Origin: Clostridiales bacterium
GTDB taxonomy: Bacteria > Bacillota > Clostridia > Oscillospirales > Oscillospiraceae
Length of the DNA stretch: 58,369 nt
Direction: 5' to 3'
Assembly (NCBI GenBank): GCA_004556345.1
Contig: SFHQ01000006.1
Coordinates: 1 to 58,369, forward strand
Below are positions 6,899 through 16,378 of this stretch, piece by piece. Position 1 is the first letter of the stretch. Every line of letters begins with the position of its first letter. The notes under the pieces were generated by a model. That model had not been told where the DNA came from, searched no databases, and was given only the letters and a program-made list of their open reading frames with translations. Made by a program: the position numbers and the translations under genes.

Positions 6899-8383
6899 AT
6901 GAGTAACACACCCCAAACCAAAAAAGGACTCGGCACCTTCGACTTTTTCTGCGTCGGCTTCGGTGCCATTGTCGTTGTCGGCTGGGCCGTCTCCCTGAAC
7001 AAGTGGATGGCCAGCGCCGGCGGCCCCGTTCCCGCTGCCCTGGGCTATCTGATCACACTGGTCTTGATGGTCCCCGTGGGACTATGTTTCGCCGAATTGG
7101 TCCCCATGCTCCCCGTGGCAGGCGGCACGACCGCATTCACCTACCGGGCGTTTGGTGAGAAAGCCTCCTATGTGGCAGGCTGGCTCACGCTGGGCGCGTT
7201 CCTTACCCTCATGCCCTGGGAAGCCATCTACGTGGTAGACATCGCTTCCATCCTCTTCCCCGCCCTGAAGGCAGGCGCACCTCTGTATGTTTTGGCTGGC
7301 TCGGATATTTATTTGGGTCACATCGTCGTGGGGACCATCATTGCGCTGTTCTTTTTCTACATTAACTACAAGGGGGCCGACCTGGCTGCCGGCTTGCAGA
7401 AAGTGCTGTGCATTTTCCTCATCGGCGTGGGTGTGCTGTCCATGGTCTGCGGCCTCGTGAAGTTTGACGTCAACAACCTGATGCCCGTCTACGAAAACAT
7501 CGGCACCAGCGCCCACAACAGCATGTTCGGCGGTATGTTTGCCATTCTGGCCACCTCTCCCTTCTTCCTGTGTGGCTTTGAGAACATCCCCCAGGCCGTG
7601 GAAGACGCGGGCGGCTCCCACAAAAAGGTCGGTTTCACCGTCCTGCTGTCCATCATCATGGCCTGTCTGTTCTACGCCCTGCTGCTGTTCTGCATCGGCG
7701 CTGCCTGGCCCTGGCAGGACTTCTATCTGAACACCGAGTCCCCCGCCGCCGCCAACGTCTTTGCGAAGATCTTTGCCGGCAGCGCCATGGGCAACGTCAT
7801 GTACATCCTGCTCTGCGCCGGTGCCCTGTGCGGCCTGCTGACCACCTGGAACAGCTTCTTCATGGGCACAGCCAACCTGATGATGGCTCTGGCCCGGACG
7901 CACATGCTGCCCTTTGCGCTCTCCAAGCGCTCGGCCAAGACCGGCACCCCCGTGAACGCGCTGATCGTCTGCCTGGTGGCCTCCATCGTCGGCCCCTTCC
8001 TGGGTCTGGGGCTGATCGACCCGCTGACGACCTTCAGCGCCGCGGCCTACGTCGTCTCCTGGGGCCTGGCTGCCTTCTGCCTGATTAAGCTGCGGAAAAC
8101 CGAGCCGAATCTGCCCCGGCCCTATAAGATCCCCGGCGGCCTGCCCATGGCCTGGTTCGCCGCTCTGTCGATGGTCGCCATCCTGATCATGATGTTCATC
8201 CCCGGCACCCCGGCTTACATCGGCGGCATGGCCGTGAAGATGTTCCTGGCCTGGTGCGTGGTGGGCGTGGCCATGTTCCTGGCCACCGCGCCCAGCCGCA
8301 ACCAAAAGTCGCCGGAGGAGCGCTACAACAACCTGTTTGCCAACGCGGCCCAGCATCATCAGAAAGACCTGATGATGGACTAA
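6899..8383 (+). CDS. APC-family amino acid permease, probable GABA (omega-amino acid) uptake
   Basis: A 494-residue integral membrane protein with about 12-13 hydrophobic segments, of the amino acid-polyamine-organocation superfamily. The first helix region contains the FDFFCVGFGAIVVVGWAV stretch, with the unwound glycine motif typical of the family, and FALSKRSAKTGTPVNAL is the usual cytoplasmic loop between helices 8 and 9. The ATG follows AAAGAGGTGAGGTAAT. Being last in the operon after the aminotransferase, it most likely imports the amino acid degraded by the encoded enzymes; the exact substrate is inference. The C-terminus is a short hydrophilic tail with several histidines (NAAQHHQKDLMMD). 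Confidence 0.8.
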   Translation: MSNTPQTKKGLGTFDFFCVGFGAIVVVGWAVSLNKWMASAGGPVPAALGYLITLVLMVPVGLCFAELVPMLPVAGGTTAFTYRAFGEKASYVAGWLTLGAFLTLMPWEAIYVVDIASILFPALKAGAPLYVLAGSDIYLGHIVVGTIIALFFFYINYKGADLAAGLQKVLCIFLIGVGVLSMVCGLVKFDVNNLMPVYENIGTSAHNSMFGGMFAILATSPFFLCGFENIPQAVEDAGGSHKKVGFTVLLSIIMACLFYALLLFCIGAAWPWQDFYLNTESPAAANVFAKIFAGSAMGNVMYILLCAGALCGLLTTWNSFFMGTANLMMALARTHMLPFALSKRSAKTGTPVNALIVCLVASIVGPFLGLGLIDPLTTFSAAAYVVSWGLAAFCLIKLRKTEPNLPRPYKIPGGLPMAWFAALSMVAILIMMFIPGTPAYIGGMAVKMFLAWCVVGVAMFLATAPSRNQKSPEERYNNLFANAAQHHQKDLMMD

Positions 8384-8395
8384 GGCCAAACGAAA

Positions 8396-8443
8396 AAGAA
8401 GCTGTACACCGAGCAGTTCAGTTTGCTTGGTGTACAGCTTCTT
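8396..8443. terminator. bidirectional intrinsic terminator between the permease gene and pyk
   Basis: AAGAAGCTGTACACC (8396-8410) pairs perfectly over 15 bases with 8429-8443. Read on the plus strand it is followed by a T-rich stretch (CTCTTTTTCTTC further on), and on the minus strand directly by TTTTTCG. It serves the two converging operons. Confidence 0.85.
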
Positions 8444-8468
8444 TATGATCCTCTTTTTCTTCTTCGTT

Positions 8469-10211
8469 TCACTCCGCCAAGCTCTGCACCGATCCCTGGC
8501 GGCAGTCCATCGAGACCTTCATGCCGTCGTGCAGGGTCCGGGTCGCCCCGATGGCACCCACGATGACGGCCTTGTTCAGGCTCAGGCCGACCACGGCGGC
8601 GTGGCTACCCAGGCCGTTCTCCTCGGTGATGACGCCGACGGCCTGGCGAATATAGGGCAGCATCTCGTTGTTCGTGTGGGGCACGACCAGGATCATGCCG
8701 GGGTGGAACTTATGTCTCACATCCTCTAACGTGCGGCAGACACACAAGACACCCTTCACGTTCTCGTCTCCGACCCCGGCACCGTTGATGAGGCTGCTGC
8801 CGACCAGGTGGACCTTGATCATGTTGGTGGTCCCGGCGATGCCCGCAGGAACGCCAGCGGTGACCACGGCGATCTCCCCGTCGTGGATGAGTCCCGCCTT
8901 CTGCGCGGCGGAAACGGCCCCCTCGATCATCTCGTCGGTGCTCTGGACGTAGTCCATGATGATGGGCTTCACGCCCCAGGTGAGGGACAGCTGGCGCTGC
9001 ACCGGCTCGTCCATGACGCAGGCGACGATGGGCGTCTCCGGGCGGAAGCGGCTGATGAGCCGGGGGGTGGCCCCGCTCTTGGTGACGGTGATGATGGCGG
9101 AGGCGTTCGTGTCCGTGGCGGTGGTGCAGGCAGCGTGGGCGGTGGCGCCGCCGATGCCCAGGCGGATGTCCGGGGTCATGTTCCGCATCCGGCCAAAGTA
9201 GTTGATGTCCGCCTCGGTCCGCTCGGCAATGGCAGCCATGGTCTGGACGGCCTCCACAGGATACTTGCCCGCCGCCGTCTCACCGGAGAGCATGATGGCA
9301 GAGGTACCGTCATACACGGCGTTGGCCACGTCGGTGATCTCGGCACGGGTGGGCCGGGGGTTCGTGATCATGCTGTCGAGCATCTGGGTGGCCGTGATGA
9401 CATGCTTGCCGTAGCCCAGGGTGTAGGCGATGATGTCCTTCTGGATGACGGGGATCTCGGTAAAGTCGATCTCCACGCCCATGTCGCCGCGGGCGATCAT
9501 CACGCCGTCGGCCACGGCCAGGATCTCATCGACGTTGTTCACGCCCTCCTGGTTCTCCAGCTTGGCGATGATGCGCATGTCGGAGTGGTGCTCGTCCAGC
9601 AGGCGGCGGATCTCCATCACGTCCTGCGCGCTGCGGCAGAAGGACGCCGCCACAAAGTCAAAGCCCTCTTGGATGCCAAAGAGCAGGTCCTCCCGGTCCT
9701 GGGCGCTCATGTAGGGCATGGACAGATGCACACCGGGGACGTTCACGCCCTTCCGGTCCTTGATGGGTCCGCCGTTCTGCACCAGGCAGGTGATGTCCGT
9801 CTCCGTCCGCTCCAGCACCTTCATGCTGATGAGGCCATCGTCCAGCATGATCTGGCTGCCGGGGTGCACATCCTGGGCCAGGTTCTTGTAGCTCACGGAG
9901 CAGATATCCTTCGTGCCGGTGACCTCGCGGGCGGTGAGGGTGAACTTCTGCCCGGCCTCCAGCATGACCTTGCCCTCGGCAAAGGTCTTCAGGCGAATTT
10001 CCGGGCCTTTTGTATCTAACAGGGCAGCCACGGGGAGATTTTTCTCCTTCCGCAGCTTTTTCAGCAGCTCCAACCGCACCTTATGCTCGGCGTGGGTACC
10101 GTGGGAAAAATTGAAGCGGGCCACGTCCATGCCGCTGTCCATCATGGCTTCCAAAATCTTGGGGTCGTCGGTAGACGGGCCTAAGGTACAGATGATCTTT
10201 GTCTTTCTCAT
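8469..10211 (-). CDS. pyk: pyruvate kinase with C-terminal PEP-utiliser-type domain
   Basis: Catalyses phosphoenolpyruvate plus ADP to pyruvate plus ATP, the last ATP-forming step of glycolysis. The 580-residue length is that of the Bacillus-type enzyme, about 100 residues longer than the E. coli forms. The N-terminal MRKTKIICTLGPSTDD and DVARFNFSHG, the active-site block with its catalytic lysine (IIAKLENQEGVNNVDEIL), the MIARGDMGVEI metal site and the ITATQMLDSM block are all present. Residues from about 475 form the extra domain seen in PEP synthase and PtsI mobile domains (GVITEENGLGSHAAVVGLS), here with the SHAAV histidine in place. The ATG has GGAGGTGCTGCCTT before it. The gene is monocistronic. 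Confidence 0.97.
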   Translation of the reverse strand: MRKTKIICTLGPSTDDPKILEAMMDSGMDVARFNFSHGTHAEHKVRLELLKKLRKEKNLPVAALLDTKGPEIRLKTFAEGKVMLEAGQKFTLTAREVTGTKDICSVSYKNLAQDVHPGSQIMLDDGLISMKVLERTETDITCLVQNGGPIKDRKGVNVPGVHLSMPYMSAQDREDLLFGIQEGFDFVAASFCRSAQDVMEIRRLLDEHHSDMRIIAKLENQEGVNNVDEILAVADGVMIARGDMGVEIDFTEIPVIQKDIIAYTLGYGKHVITATQMLDSMITNPRPTRAEITDVANAVYDGTSAIMLSGETAAGKYPVEAVQTMAAIAERTEADINYFGRMRNMTPDIRLGIGGATAHAACTTATDTNASAIITVTKSGATPRLISRFRPETPIVACVMDEPVQRQLSLTWGVKPIIMDYVQSTDEMIEGAVSAAQKAGLIHDGEIAVVTAGVPAGIAGTTNMIKVHLVGSSLINGAGVGDENVKGVLCVCRTLEDVRHKFHPGMILVVPHTNNEMLPYIRQAVGVITEENGLGSHAAVVGLSLNKAVIVGAIGATRTLHDGMKVSMDCRQGSVQSLAE

Positions 10212-10273
10212 AAGGCAGCACCTCCAACTTGGCTGTCATGTGTCATCAGTTTATGGATCCTTCGTACCCGTCT

Positions 10274-10302
10274 ATTCTACACCTGCCGGCAGGAAAAGGC
10301 AA
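10274..10302 (-). promoter_or_regulatory. pyk promoter with palindrome in the spacer
   Basis: On the minus strand TTGCCT (10297-10302), 17 bases, TAGAAT (10274-10279). The spacer contains the perfect 12-base palindrome CCTGCCGGCAGG (10282-10293), a candidate operator lying between the -35 and -10 boxes. Confidence 0.5.
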
Positions 10303-10315
10303 TCATGACCTTCTG

Positions 10316-11157
10316 TCAGCGTTTGCGGGGATTCAAGGCTTTTCGTAACCCCTCCCCCACCAGCAGCAGAGCCAGGGCCGTGCCCACGATGCACAGCCCC
10401 GGCGGGACCCAGGCCCAGGGCCGGGTGGTCAGCGTGACCAGCTCCATGGCGTTCTGGGTCAGGTTGCCCCAGGAGGCTTGGGGCGTGCGCAGGCCCACAC
10501 CCAGAAAGCTCAGGCTGGATTCCGACAGAATGGCCCGCACCACCTTCAGCGGCAGCGCCGCCCACACCGGGGCGATGACGTTGGGCAGAAGCGTCCGGAA
10601 CAAGATCGCCCGGTCCGTCGCGCCCAGGGCGCGAGAGGCCTCTACATAGCCGGTCTGTTTGGTCGATAAGGTCCCGCTGTAAACAAGCCGCGCCACCGAG
10701 GCCCAGCCCAAGCCGCCGATGACCCAGATGATGTTCCACACCGAGGGACCCAGCAGGGACACCATGGCCAGCACCAAAATAATACTGGGGAACGACTGAA
10801 ACGTATCGCAGGCCCGCATGATCCAGTATTCCCAGGCCCCGCCCTTATATCCCGCCAGCAGCCCCAGGGGGACACCCAGGACCACGCCCAGGGCGGCAGA
10901 GGCAAAGCCTACCAGGAGCGATGTCCGCCCGCCATATAACAGGCGGGCAAACAGATCCCGCCCCACGTCGTCCGTCCCCAGCCAGTGCTGGGCGCTGGGT
11001 GCGGCCCAGAACCCGGCGCTCCGGTCGGTCAAATTGGGGTCCTGGCCCAGAAAAAGGGGCAGAAAGAGCACCAGGGCGATCTCCACCAGCAGAAACACGG
11101 CGGCCACTGCCGCCCGGCGGTCGGACCAGAAGGCCCGCCACACGGCATAAGAGCGTC

Positions 11158-11161
<4 letters not shown>
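10316..11161 (-). CDS. ABC transporter permease, peptide/nickel type (OppC/DppC-like)
   Basis: A 281-residue inner-membrane permease of the binding-protein-dependent transport family. A hydrophobic helix near residues 17-38 is followed by the HWLGTDDVGRDLFARLLYGGRTSL block typical of DppC/OppC/NikC, and the EAA loop that contacts the ATPase is seen as EASRALGATDRAILFRTLLPN. The GTG start overlaps the stop of the partner permease gene (GTGA), which supports coupled translation. It is the last gene of a minus-strand operon headed by hprK. No ATP-binding subunit is encoded nearby, so it must share ATPases made elsewhere or be inactive. Confidence 0.87.
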
Positions 11162-12123
<962 letters not shown>

Positions 12124-12161
12124 AAGAACTTCCTCCTGCACTTCCGGCCTTTCGGCACAGG

Positions 12162-12177
12162 CCGCCGGAACCGGCGG
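12162..12177 (-). promoter_or_regulatory. hairpin between the binding-protein and permease genes
   Basis: CCGCCGG-N2-CCGGCGG is a perfect 7-pair GC stem in the binding-protein/permease gap. There is no T tract, so it is probably an mRNA-stabilising or processing structure that lets the binding protein be made in excess over the permeases, as is usual in such operons. Confidence 0.4.
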
Positions 12178-12224
12178 TCCTTACGGAGGTCAAATCACTG
12201 GGGTAGAAAATGAAACTTGCGGAC

Positions 12225-13862
12225 TTACTGCGCCTTGACCCACTCCCACACGTTCTCATTGCAGGAGGAGGAAGCGGCGTAGTCGATGCCGGTAACGGTC
12301 TTGGAGTGGACGTGGAGGGCGTTGCTGAACCACAGGGGGATGAAGGGCATCTCCTCGGTCAGATAGGCCTCAAACTCGTCCACCAGGGCGATGCGGTTGG
12401 TCTCGTCCGTCTCCTCGTTCACGGCGGAGAGCATCTCCGTGTAAGGAGCCAGATCGGGCACGTGGAAGATGTTGTTCTCCTCGGTGAACCGGCTGGCGGT
12501 GAACCACAGGGGCAGAGTGGTGGGCGTGTGGCTGGCCAGGCCCATGTCATAGGTACCGTCGCTCATGCCGGCGAACATGGTAGCGGAGTCCACCGTCTCG
12601 ATCTCCACTTTGATGCCTACGGCCTCCAGGTCCTGCTGGACCAGCGCCGCGAGGCTGGCCCGCTGGCTGGTGCAGGCCAGGGAGAAGGTCTTGCCGTCGT
12701 AGCCGCTCTTGGCCACCAGCGCCTCGGCCCCGGCGGGGTCATAGGTGCCGGTGACGGCGGGAGAGGAATAGGGCGTGTCCGGCAGAATGCTGGAGCCGGT
12801 CACCGTACCGCGGGTGCCGGCGCTCTGCTGGCAGAGCAGCTCCTTGTCCAAGGCCTTGTTGATGGCCTGGCGCAGGTCCACGCTGTCGATGGTGGCGCAG
12901 TTGAGCATCAGCTCATAGAAGTTCGTGGGGGTGGTCCCCTCTTCCACGGTGAAGCCCGCCTGTTCGGCCACGGTCTTGTTCTCCTCGGAGACGTTGCCGC
13001 CAAAAGCGTAGTAATCCAGATCGCCGGAGATGAGGGCGGTGAGCAGATTGCTCTTGTCCATCACGGTGATGGTCAAGGTATCGAAGCCGGGGGCGCCCAG
13101 CTGATAGTCCTTGTTGGCCTCCAGCACCAGATTGCTGCCGGAGACCTCGGAGACGAACTTGCAGGGGCCGGAGCCAATGGGCTTGCGCCAGAAATCGCTC
13201 TCCACCACCTGGTCGGCGGGGATGTCCTTCAGCAGGTAGGTGGGCAGGACGTAGATGTCCCGGTTCTTATCCACCAGGAATTCCTCCGGGATGGTGGGCT
13301 GCTTGAAGCTCAGCTTCAGCGTGTAGTCGTCCACAGCCTCCACACCCAGGGTCTCCCCGGCCACAGCTGCACCGGTGTCGTCCGTGCCGGTCAGGCAAGA
13401 CAGGGCCGTCTTGCCCAGGATCTCGCAGGCGGGGTCGGTGATGAGCTGGAAGGTCTCCACCCAATGCTGGGCGGTGACGGGGGTGCCGTCGTGGAAGGCG
13501 GCCTTTTGGTTCAGGGTGAACACGATGGCGTGGCCGTCCTCGGTGCTCTCCCATTTCTCCGCCGCCCTGGGCAGGCAGGTGCCGTCGGGCTGGACGTAGG
13601 CCAGGCGATCATAGATCTTGTCGTAAATGATGCGGGAATAGTTGCTGCCGGATACGCTGTAATAGGGCATCAGGGAGTCCCAGGGGTTGGACAGGCCATA
13701 GTTGACGTTCACGCCCTCCGCCGTCTGCTGGGGCTGGTCACTGGTCTGCGTCTCGTCACCGGTGGGCTGGGAACCGCAGCCGGACAGGACCAGGCTGCAC
13801 AGCAGCACGGCGGCCAGGGCCAGGGCCGCCAGGCGGCCAAACACACTTCTCTTTTTCTCCAC
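12225..13862 (-). CDS. extracellular substrate-binding lipoprotein of a peptide-type ABC transporter
   Basis: A 545-residue family 5 (peptide/nickel-type) solute-binding protein. Residues 1-29 form a lipoprotein signal (basic start, hydrophobic core, lipobox LVLSGC), so the mature protein is anchored outside the membrane by Cys29. The family block AEKWESTEDGHAIVFTLNQKA, followed by FHDGTPVTAQHWVETF, is near residues 82-125. The GTG start has GAGGAGGA 10 bases upstream. The gene begins 6 bases after the hprK stop codon. The ligand (oligopeptide, dipeptide or other) cannot be told. Confidence 0.88.
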   Translation of the reverse strand: MEKKRSVFGRLAALALAAVLLCSLVLSGCGSQPTGDETQTSDQPQQTAEGVNVNYGLSNPWDSLMPYYSVSGSNYSRIIYDKIYDRLAYVQPDGTCLPRAAEKWESTEDGHAIVFTLNQKAAFHDGTPVTAQHWVETFQLITDPACEILGKTALSCLTGTDDTGAAVAGETLGVEAVDDYTLKLSFKQPTIPEEFLVDKNRDIYVLPTYLLKDIPADQVVESDFWRKPIGSGPCKFVSEVSGSNLVLEANKDYQLGAPGFDTLTITVMDKSNLLTALISGDLDYYAFGGNVSEENKTVAEQAGFTVEEGTTPTNFYELMLNCATIDSVDLRQAINKALDKELLCQQSAGTRGTVTGSSILPDTPYSSPAVTGTYDPAGAEALVAKSGYDGKTFSLACTSQRASLAALVQQDLEAVGIKVEIETVDSATMFAGMSDGTYDMGLASHTPTTLPLWFTASRFTEENNIFHVPDLAPYTEMLSAVNEETDETNRIALVDEFEAYLTEEMPFIPLWFSNALHVHSKTVTGIDYAASSSCNENVWEWVKAQ

Positions 13863-13868
13863 GGAAAT

Positions 13869-14870
13869 TTAATCCTCCTCGTCGCCGTTTAAGCTTTCAT
13901 ATTCGTCGTAGTCGTCCGCCGCGTCCAGCTGGGAGCTGAGCATCATCTGCTCAAAGTGGGCGTCCAGCTGCTTGGCAAACTCCTGGGCTGCGTTGTAGCC
14001 CATGCGCTTGTGGCGGTTGTTCATGGCCGCCACCTCCACGATGATGGCCAGGTTCCGGCCGGGCTTGATGGGAATGGTGATGGCCGGGATCTTCATGTCC
14101 AAGATCGTCGTGAATTCTTCGTTGGTCCCCAGGCGGTCGTAAAAGACCTGGTCGTTCCACTGCTCCAAATTGACCACCAGGTTGATGTCCTGGTCCTCAC
14201 GGACGGCGGACATGCCGAAGAGCTGCTGAATGTCCACCACGCCGATGCCGCGCAGCTCGATGTAGTGCCGGATCAGCTCCGGGGCCGAGCCGATGAGGCG
14301 GGTGCCGATGTGGCGGATCTCCACCGCGTCGTCGGCGACCAGCCGGTGGCCGCGCTTGACCAGCTCCACAGCCGTCTCGCTCTTACCCACGCCGGAGTCG
14401 CCCATGAGCAGCACGCCCTCGCCGTACACGTCCACCAGCACGCCGTGCCGGGTGATCCGGGGGGAGAGACGGGCCTTGAGCCAGTCGGTGAAGTTGGGGA
14501 TGAAGATGGAAGTATCCTCCTTGCTGCCCAGGATCGTCCGCTTGTGCTTGATGGCCATTTCCATAAGCTCCGGGAAAGGCTCTAAGCTCCGGGTGAGGAT
14601 CAGGGCGGGGATGGGCTTTTCAAAGAATGCGTCGAAGCATTTCCGCCGCTCCTCCGAGCTTTGGTTGCTCAGGTAGGTCCACTCCACCTTGCCGATGACC
14701 TGGATGCGGTCCGGGGCGAAGTAGTCAAAAAAGCCGAGGATCTGCAAGGCGGGGCGGTTGATGTCGTCGGCGCGGATGAGACACCGATCGTAGTTTTTCC
14801 CCTTGTTGAGCACTTTCAGCTCAAAGCGTTCGACCAGCTTGGTCAGTTTGATTGACGACTGAGATGCCAT
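13869..14870 (-). CDS. hprK: HPr kinase/phosphorylase
   Basis: HprK phosphorylates HPr on Ser46 in response to glycolytic intermediates and removes the phosphate again, the sensor of carbon catabolite control in Firmicutes. The 333-residue protein has the N-terminal DRTGG-like domain, the RHGVLVDVYG block near residue 141 with the conserved histidine, the Walker A loop GDSGVGKS at 157-164, and the HprK signature ELRGIGVVDIQQLFG near 205-219. The C-terminus ends in an acidic tail (DDYDEYESLNGDEED). The ATG at 14870 follows AGGAGGTATT. It leads a minus-strand operon whose other genes encode a peptide-type ABC transporter, an unusual partnership; hprK is more often beside lgt or uvr genes. Confidence 0.95.
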   Translation of the reverse strand: MASQSSIKLTKLVERFELKVLNKGKNYDRCLIRADDINRPALQILGFFDYFAPDRIQVIGKVEWTYLSNQSSEERRKCFDAFFEKPIPALILTRSLEPFPELMEMAIKHKRTILGSKEDTSIFIPNFTDWLKARLSPRITRHGVLVDVYGEGVLLMGDSGVGKSETAVELVKRGHRLVADDAVEIRHIGTRLIGSAPELIRHYIELRGIGVVDIQQLFGMSAVREDQDINLVVNLEQWNDQVFYDRLGTNEEFTTILDMKIPAITIPIKPGRNLAIIVEVAAMNNRHKRMGYNAAQEFAKQLDAHFEQMMLSSQLDAADDYDEYESLNGDEED

Positions 14871-14941
14871 AATACCTCCTCTTCCATCGTCCGGAGCCAA
14901 AAGGGCGCCGGTTTTGTTGTTTCTGGTTGAAATATGGGTAC

Positions 14942-14970
14942 AGTATACCATAGCCCACACCGATGGGCAA
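14942..14970 (-). promoter_or_regulatory. hprK operon promoter
   Basis: On the minus strand TTGCCC (14965-14970), 17 bases, TATACT (14942-14947). The expected transcript starts about 65 bases before the hprK ATG. It lies directly behind the rpmB terminator. Confidence 0.6.
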
Positions 14971-14971
14971 G

Positions 14972-15003
14972 AAAAAAGCACAGGCATAAGCCTGTGCTTT
15001 TTT
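14972..15003. terminator. intrinsic terminator after rpmB
   Basis: AAAAAAGCACAGGC-ATAA-GCCTGTGCTTTTTT is a perfect 14-pair hairpin ending in a run of T on both strands. It terminates rpmB transcription 12 bases past its stop. Confidence 0.92.
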
Positions 15004-15015
15004 GTCTTAGCTGGA

Positions 15016-15204
15016 TCAGACAGCGCGGGTAACTTTGCCCGAACGGAGGCAATGAGTGCACACATAGACGTGCTTCGGGGTGCCGTTGACGATCGCCTTC
15101 ACGCGCTTCACGTTGGGCTTCCAGGGACGATTGGAGCGGCGGTGGGAGTGGGACACCTGAATGCCGAACACGACGCCCTTGTCACAAAATTCACATTTAG
15201 CCAT
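15016..15204 (-). CDS. rpmB: 50S ribosomal protein L28
   Basis: A 62-residue basic protein of the large ribosomal subunit. It begins MAKCEFCDKGVVFGIQVSHS and ends with VCTHCLRSGKVTRAV; the two CxxC pairs (CEFC and CTHC) show the zinc-binding (C+) form. The ATG has GCGAGGAGGTTCAAGCG before it. It is a single-gene unit with its own promoter and terminator. The 5' leader contains a small GC hairpin (CGGGG-CAAG-CCCCG, 15242-15255), possibly involved in control. Confidence 0.97.
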   Translation of the reverse strand: MAKCEFCDKGVVFGIQVSHSHRRSNRPWKPNVKRVKAIVNGTPKHVYVCTHCLRSGKVTRAV

Positions 15205-15291
15205 TCGCTTGAACCTCCTCGCTGGTTTATGACTCCACTGAGCGGGGCAAGCCCCGGCCGGTGTGTTATTACTTAAAAAGCATCGGTTAGT

Positions 15292-15320
15292 ATTATAGCA
15301 GAAACAGGCCAAAATTGCAA
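15292..15320 (-). promoter_or_regulatory. rpmB promoter
   Basis: On the minus strand TTGCAA (15315-15320), 17 bases, perfect TATAAT (15292-15297), about 85 bases before the rpmB ATG. Confidence 0.8.
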
Positions 15321-15354
15321 GGCCTATTTCGCAGATTTCTCAAAAAAGTGCAAT

Positions 15355-16356
15355 TTAGAACCAAGTTTCCTCGATCTCATGGCGTTTTTCCCGACGCATG
15401 AGGGAGAGCAGGACCTCTCTGGGGTCCCGGTCTCGGTACAGGACATCGTAGGCGGCCAGGGTGATGGGCATTTCCACGCCCACTTGGTCCGCCAGCTCCC
15501 TGGCGGAGTCCACGGCGTAATAGCCCTCGACCACGGCCCCGATCTTCCGGATCGCCTCCTGGACAGGGGTGCCCTGACCAATTAAAATGCCCGCCCGGTA
15601 GTTCCGGGAGTTCATGGAGGTGCAGGTGACGATCAGGTCCCCCATGCCCGCCAGGCCCGCAAACGTGTCTTTCCGGGCGCCCAGGGCGGTGCCCAGGCGG
15701 GCCGTCTCGGCCAGGCCTCTCGTCATCAGCATGGCCTTGGTGTTGTCCCCCAGGCCCATGCCGGTGCAGCAGCCGGTGCACAGGGCCATGACGTTTTTCA
15801 GGGCTGCGCCCAGCTCCACGCCGATGACATCACTGCTGCTGTACACCCGGAAATGGTCGTTGATGAACAGATCCTGGACCACCTCCGCCGCCGTTTGATC
15901 CGGGCAGGCAGAGACCACCGCCGTGGGGACCTGCCGGGCCACTTCCTCCGCGTGGGAGGGGCCGGAGAGGGCCACCACAGGCCATTTGTCCTCGGTGACT
16001 TCCCGGATGATCTGGGTCATGCGCAGAGAGGTCCCCTTCTCGATGCCCTTGGAAACGGACACCAGGATGGCATCGGGAGCAAGCAGGTCCTTCACCTGCC
16101 CGGCGGTCGACCGCACGCCGAAGGAAGGCGTGGCCATGACCACCACCGCGCAGCCCGTCACGCAGGCCAGGTCAGAGGTGTAGGTGAGGCCCTGGGGCAG
16201 CTTCACCCCCGGCAGCAGGGGGTTCTCCCCCGTCTCGGCCAGGTGGCGGGACTCCTCCGCCTGATAGGACCACAGCGTCACGTCATGGCCGTTTTCCACC
16301 AGCAGCATGGCCAGGGCCGTGCCCCAGCCGCCGCTGCCCAACACAGCAACTTTCAT
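15355..16356 (-). CDS. gpsA: NAD(P)-dependent glycerol-3-phosphate dehydrogenase
   Basis: Reduces dihydroxyacetone phosphate to sn-glycerol 3-phosphate for phospholipid synthesis. The 333-residue protein starts with the dinucleotide fold MKVAVLGSGGWGTALA, and has the SVSKGIEKGT and LSGPSHAEEVA blocks and the active-site ELGAALKNVMALCTGC block with its catalytic lysine. It lies 22 bases downstream of plsY, so the same transcript encodes the enzyme making glycerol 3-phosphate and the one acylating it. Confidence 0.96.
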   Translation of the reverse strand: MKVAVLGSGGWGTALAMLLVENGHDVTLWSYQAEESRHLAETGENPLLPGVKLPQGLTYTSDLACVTGCAVVVMATPSFGVRSTAGQVKDLLAPDAILVSVSKGIEKGTSLRMTQIIREVTEDKWPVVALSGPSHAEEVARQVPTAVVSACPDQTAAEVVQDLFINDHFRVYSSSDVIGVELGAALKNVMALCTGCCTGMGLGDNTKAMLMTRGLAETARLGTALGARKDTFAGLAGMGDLIVTCTSMNSRNYRAGILIGQGTPVQEAIRKIGAVVEGYYAVDSARELADQVGVEMPITLAAYDVLYRDRDPREVLLSLMRREKRHEIEETWF

Positions 16357-16378
16357 CTTCTGTTACCTCGCTTTTGCA

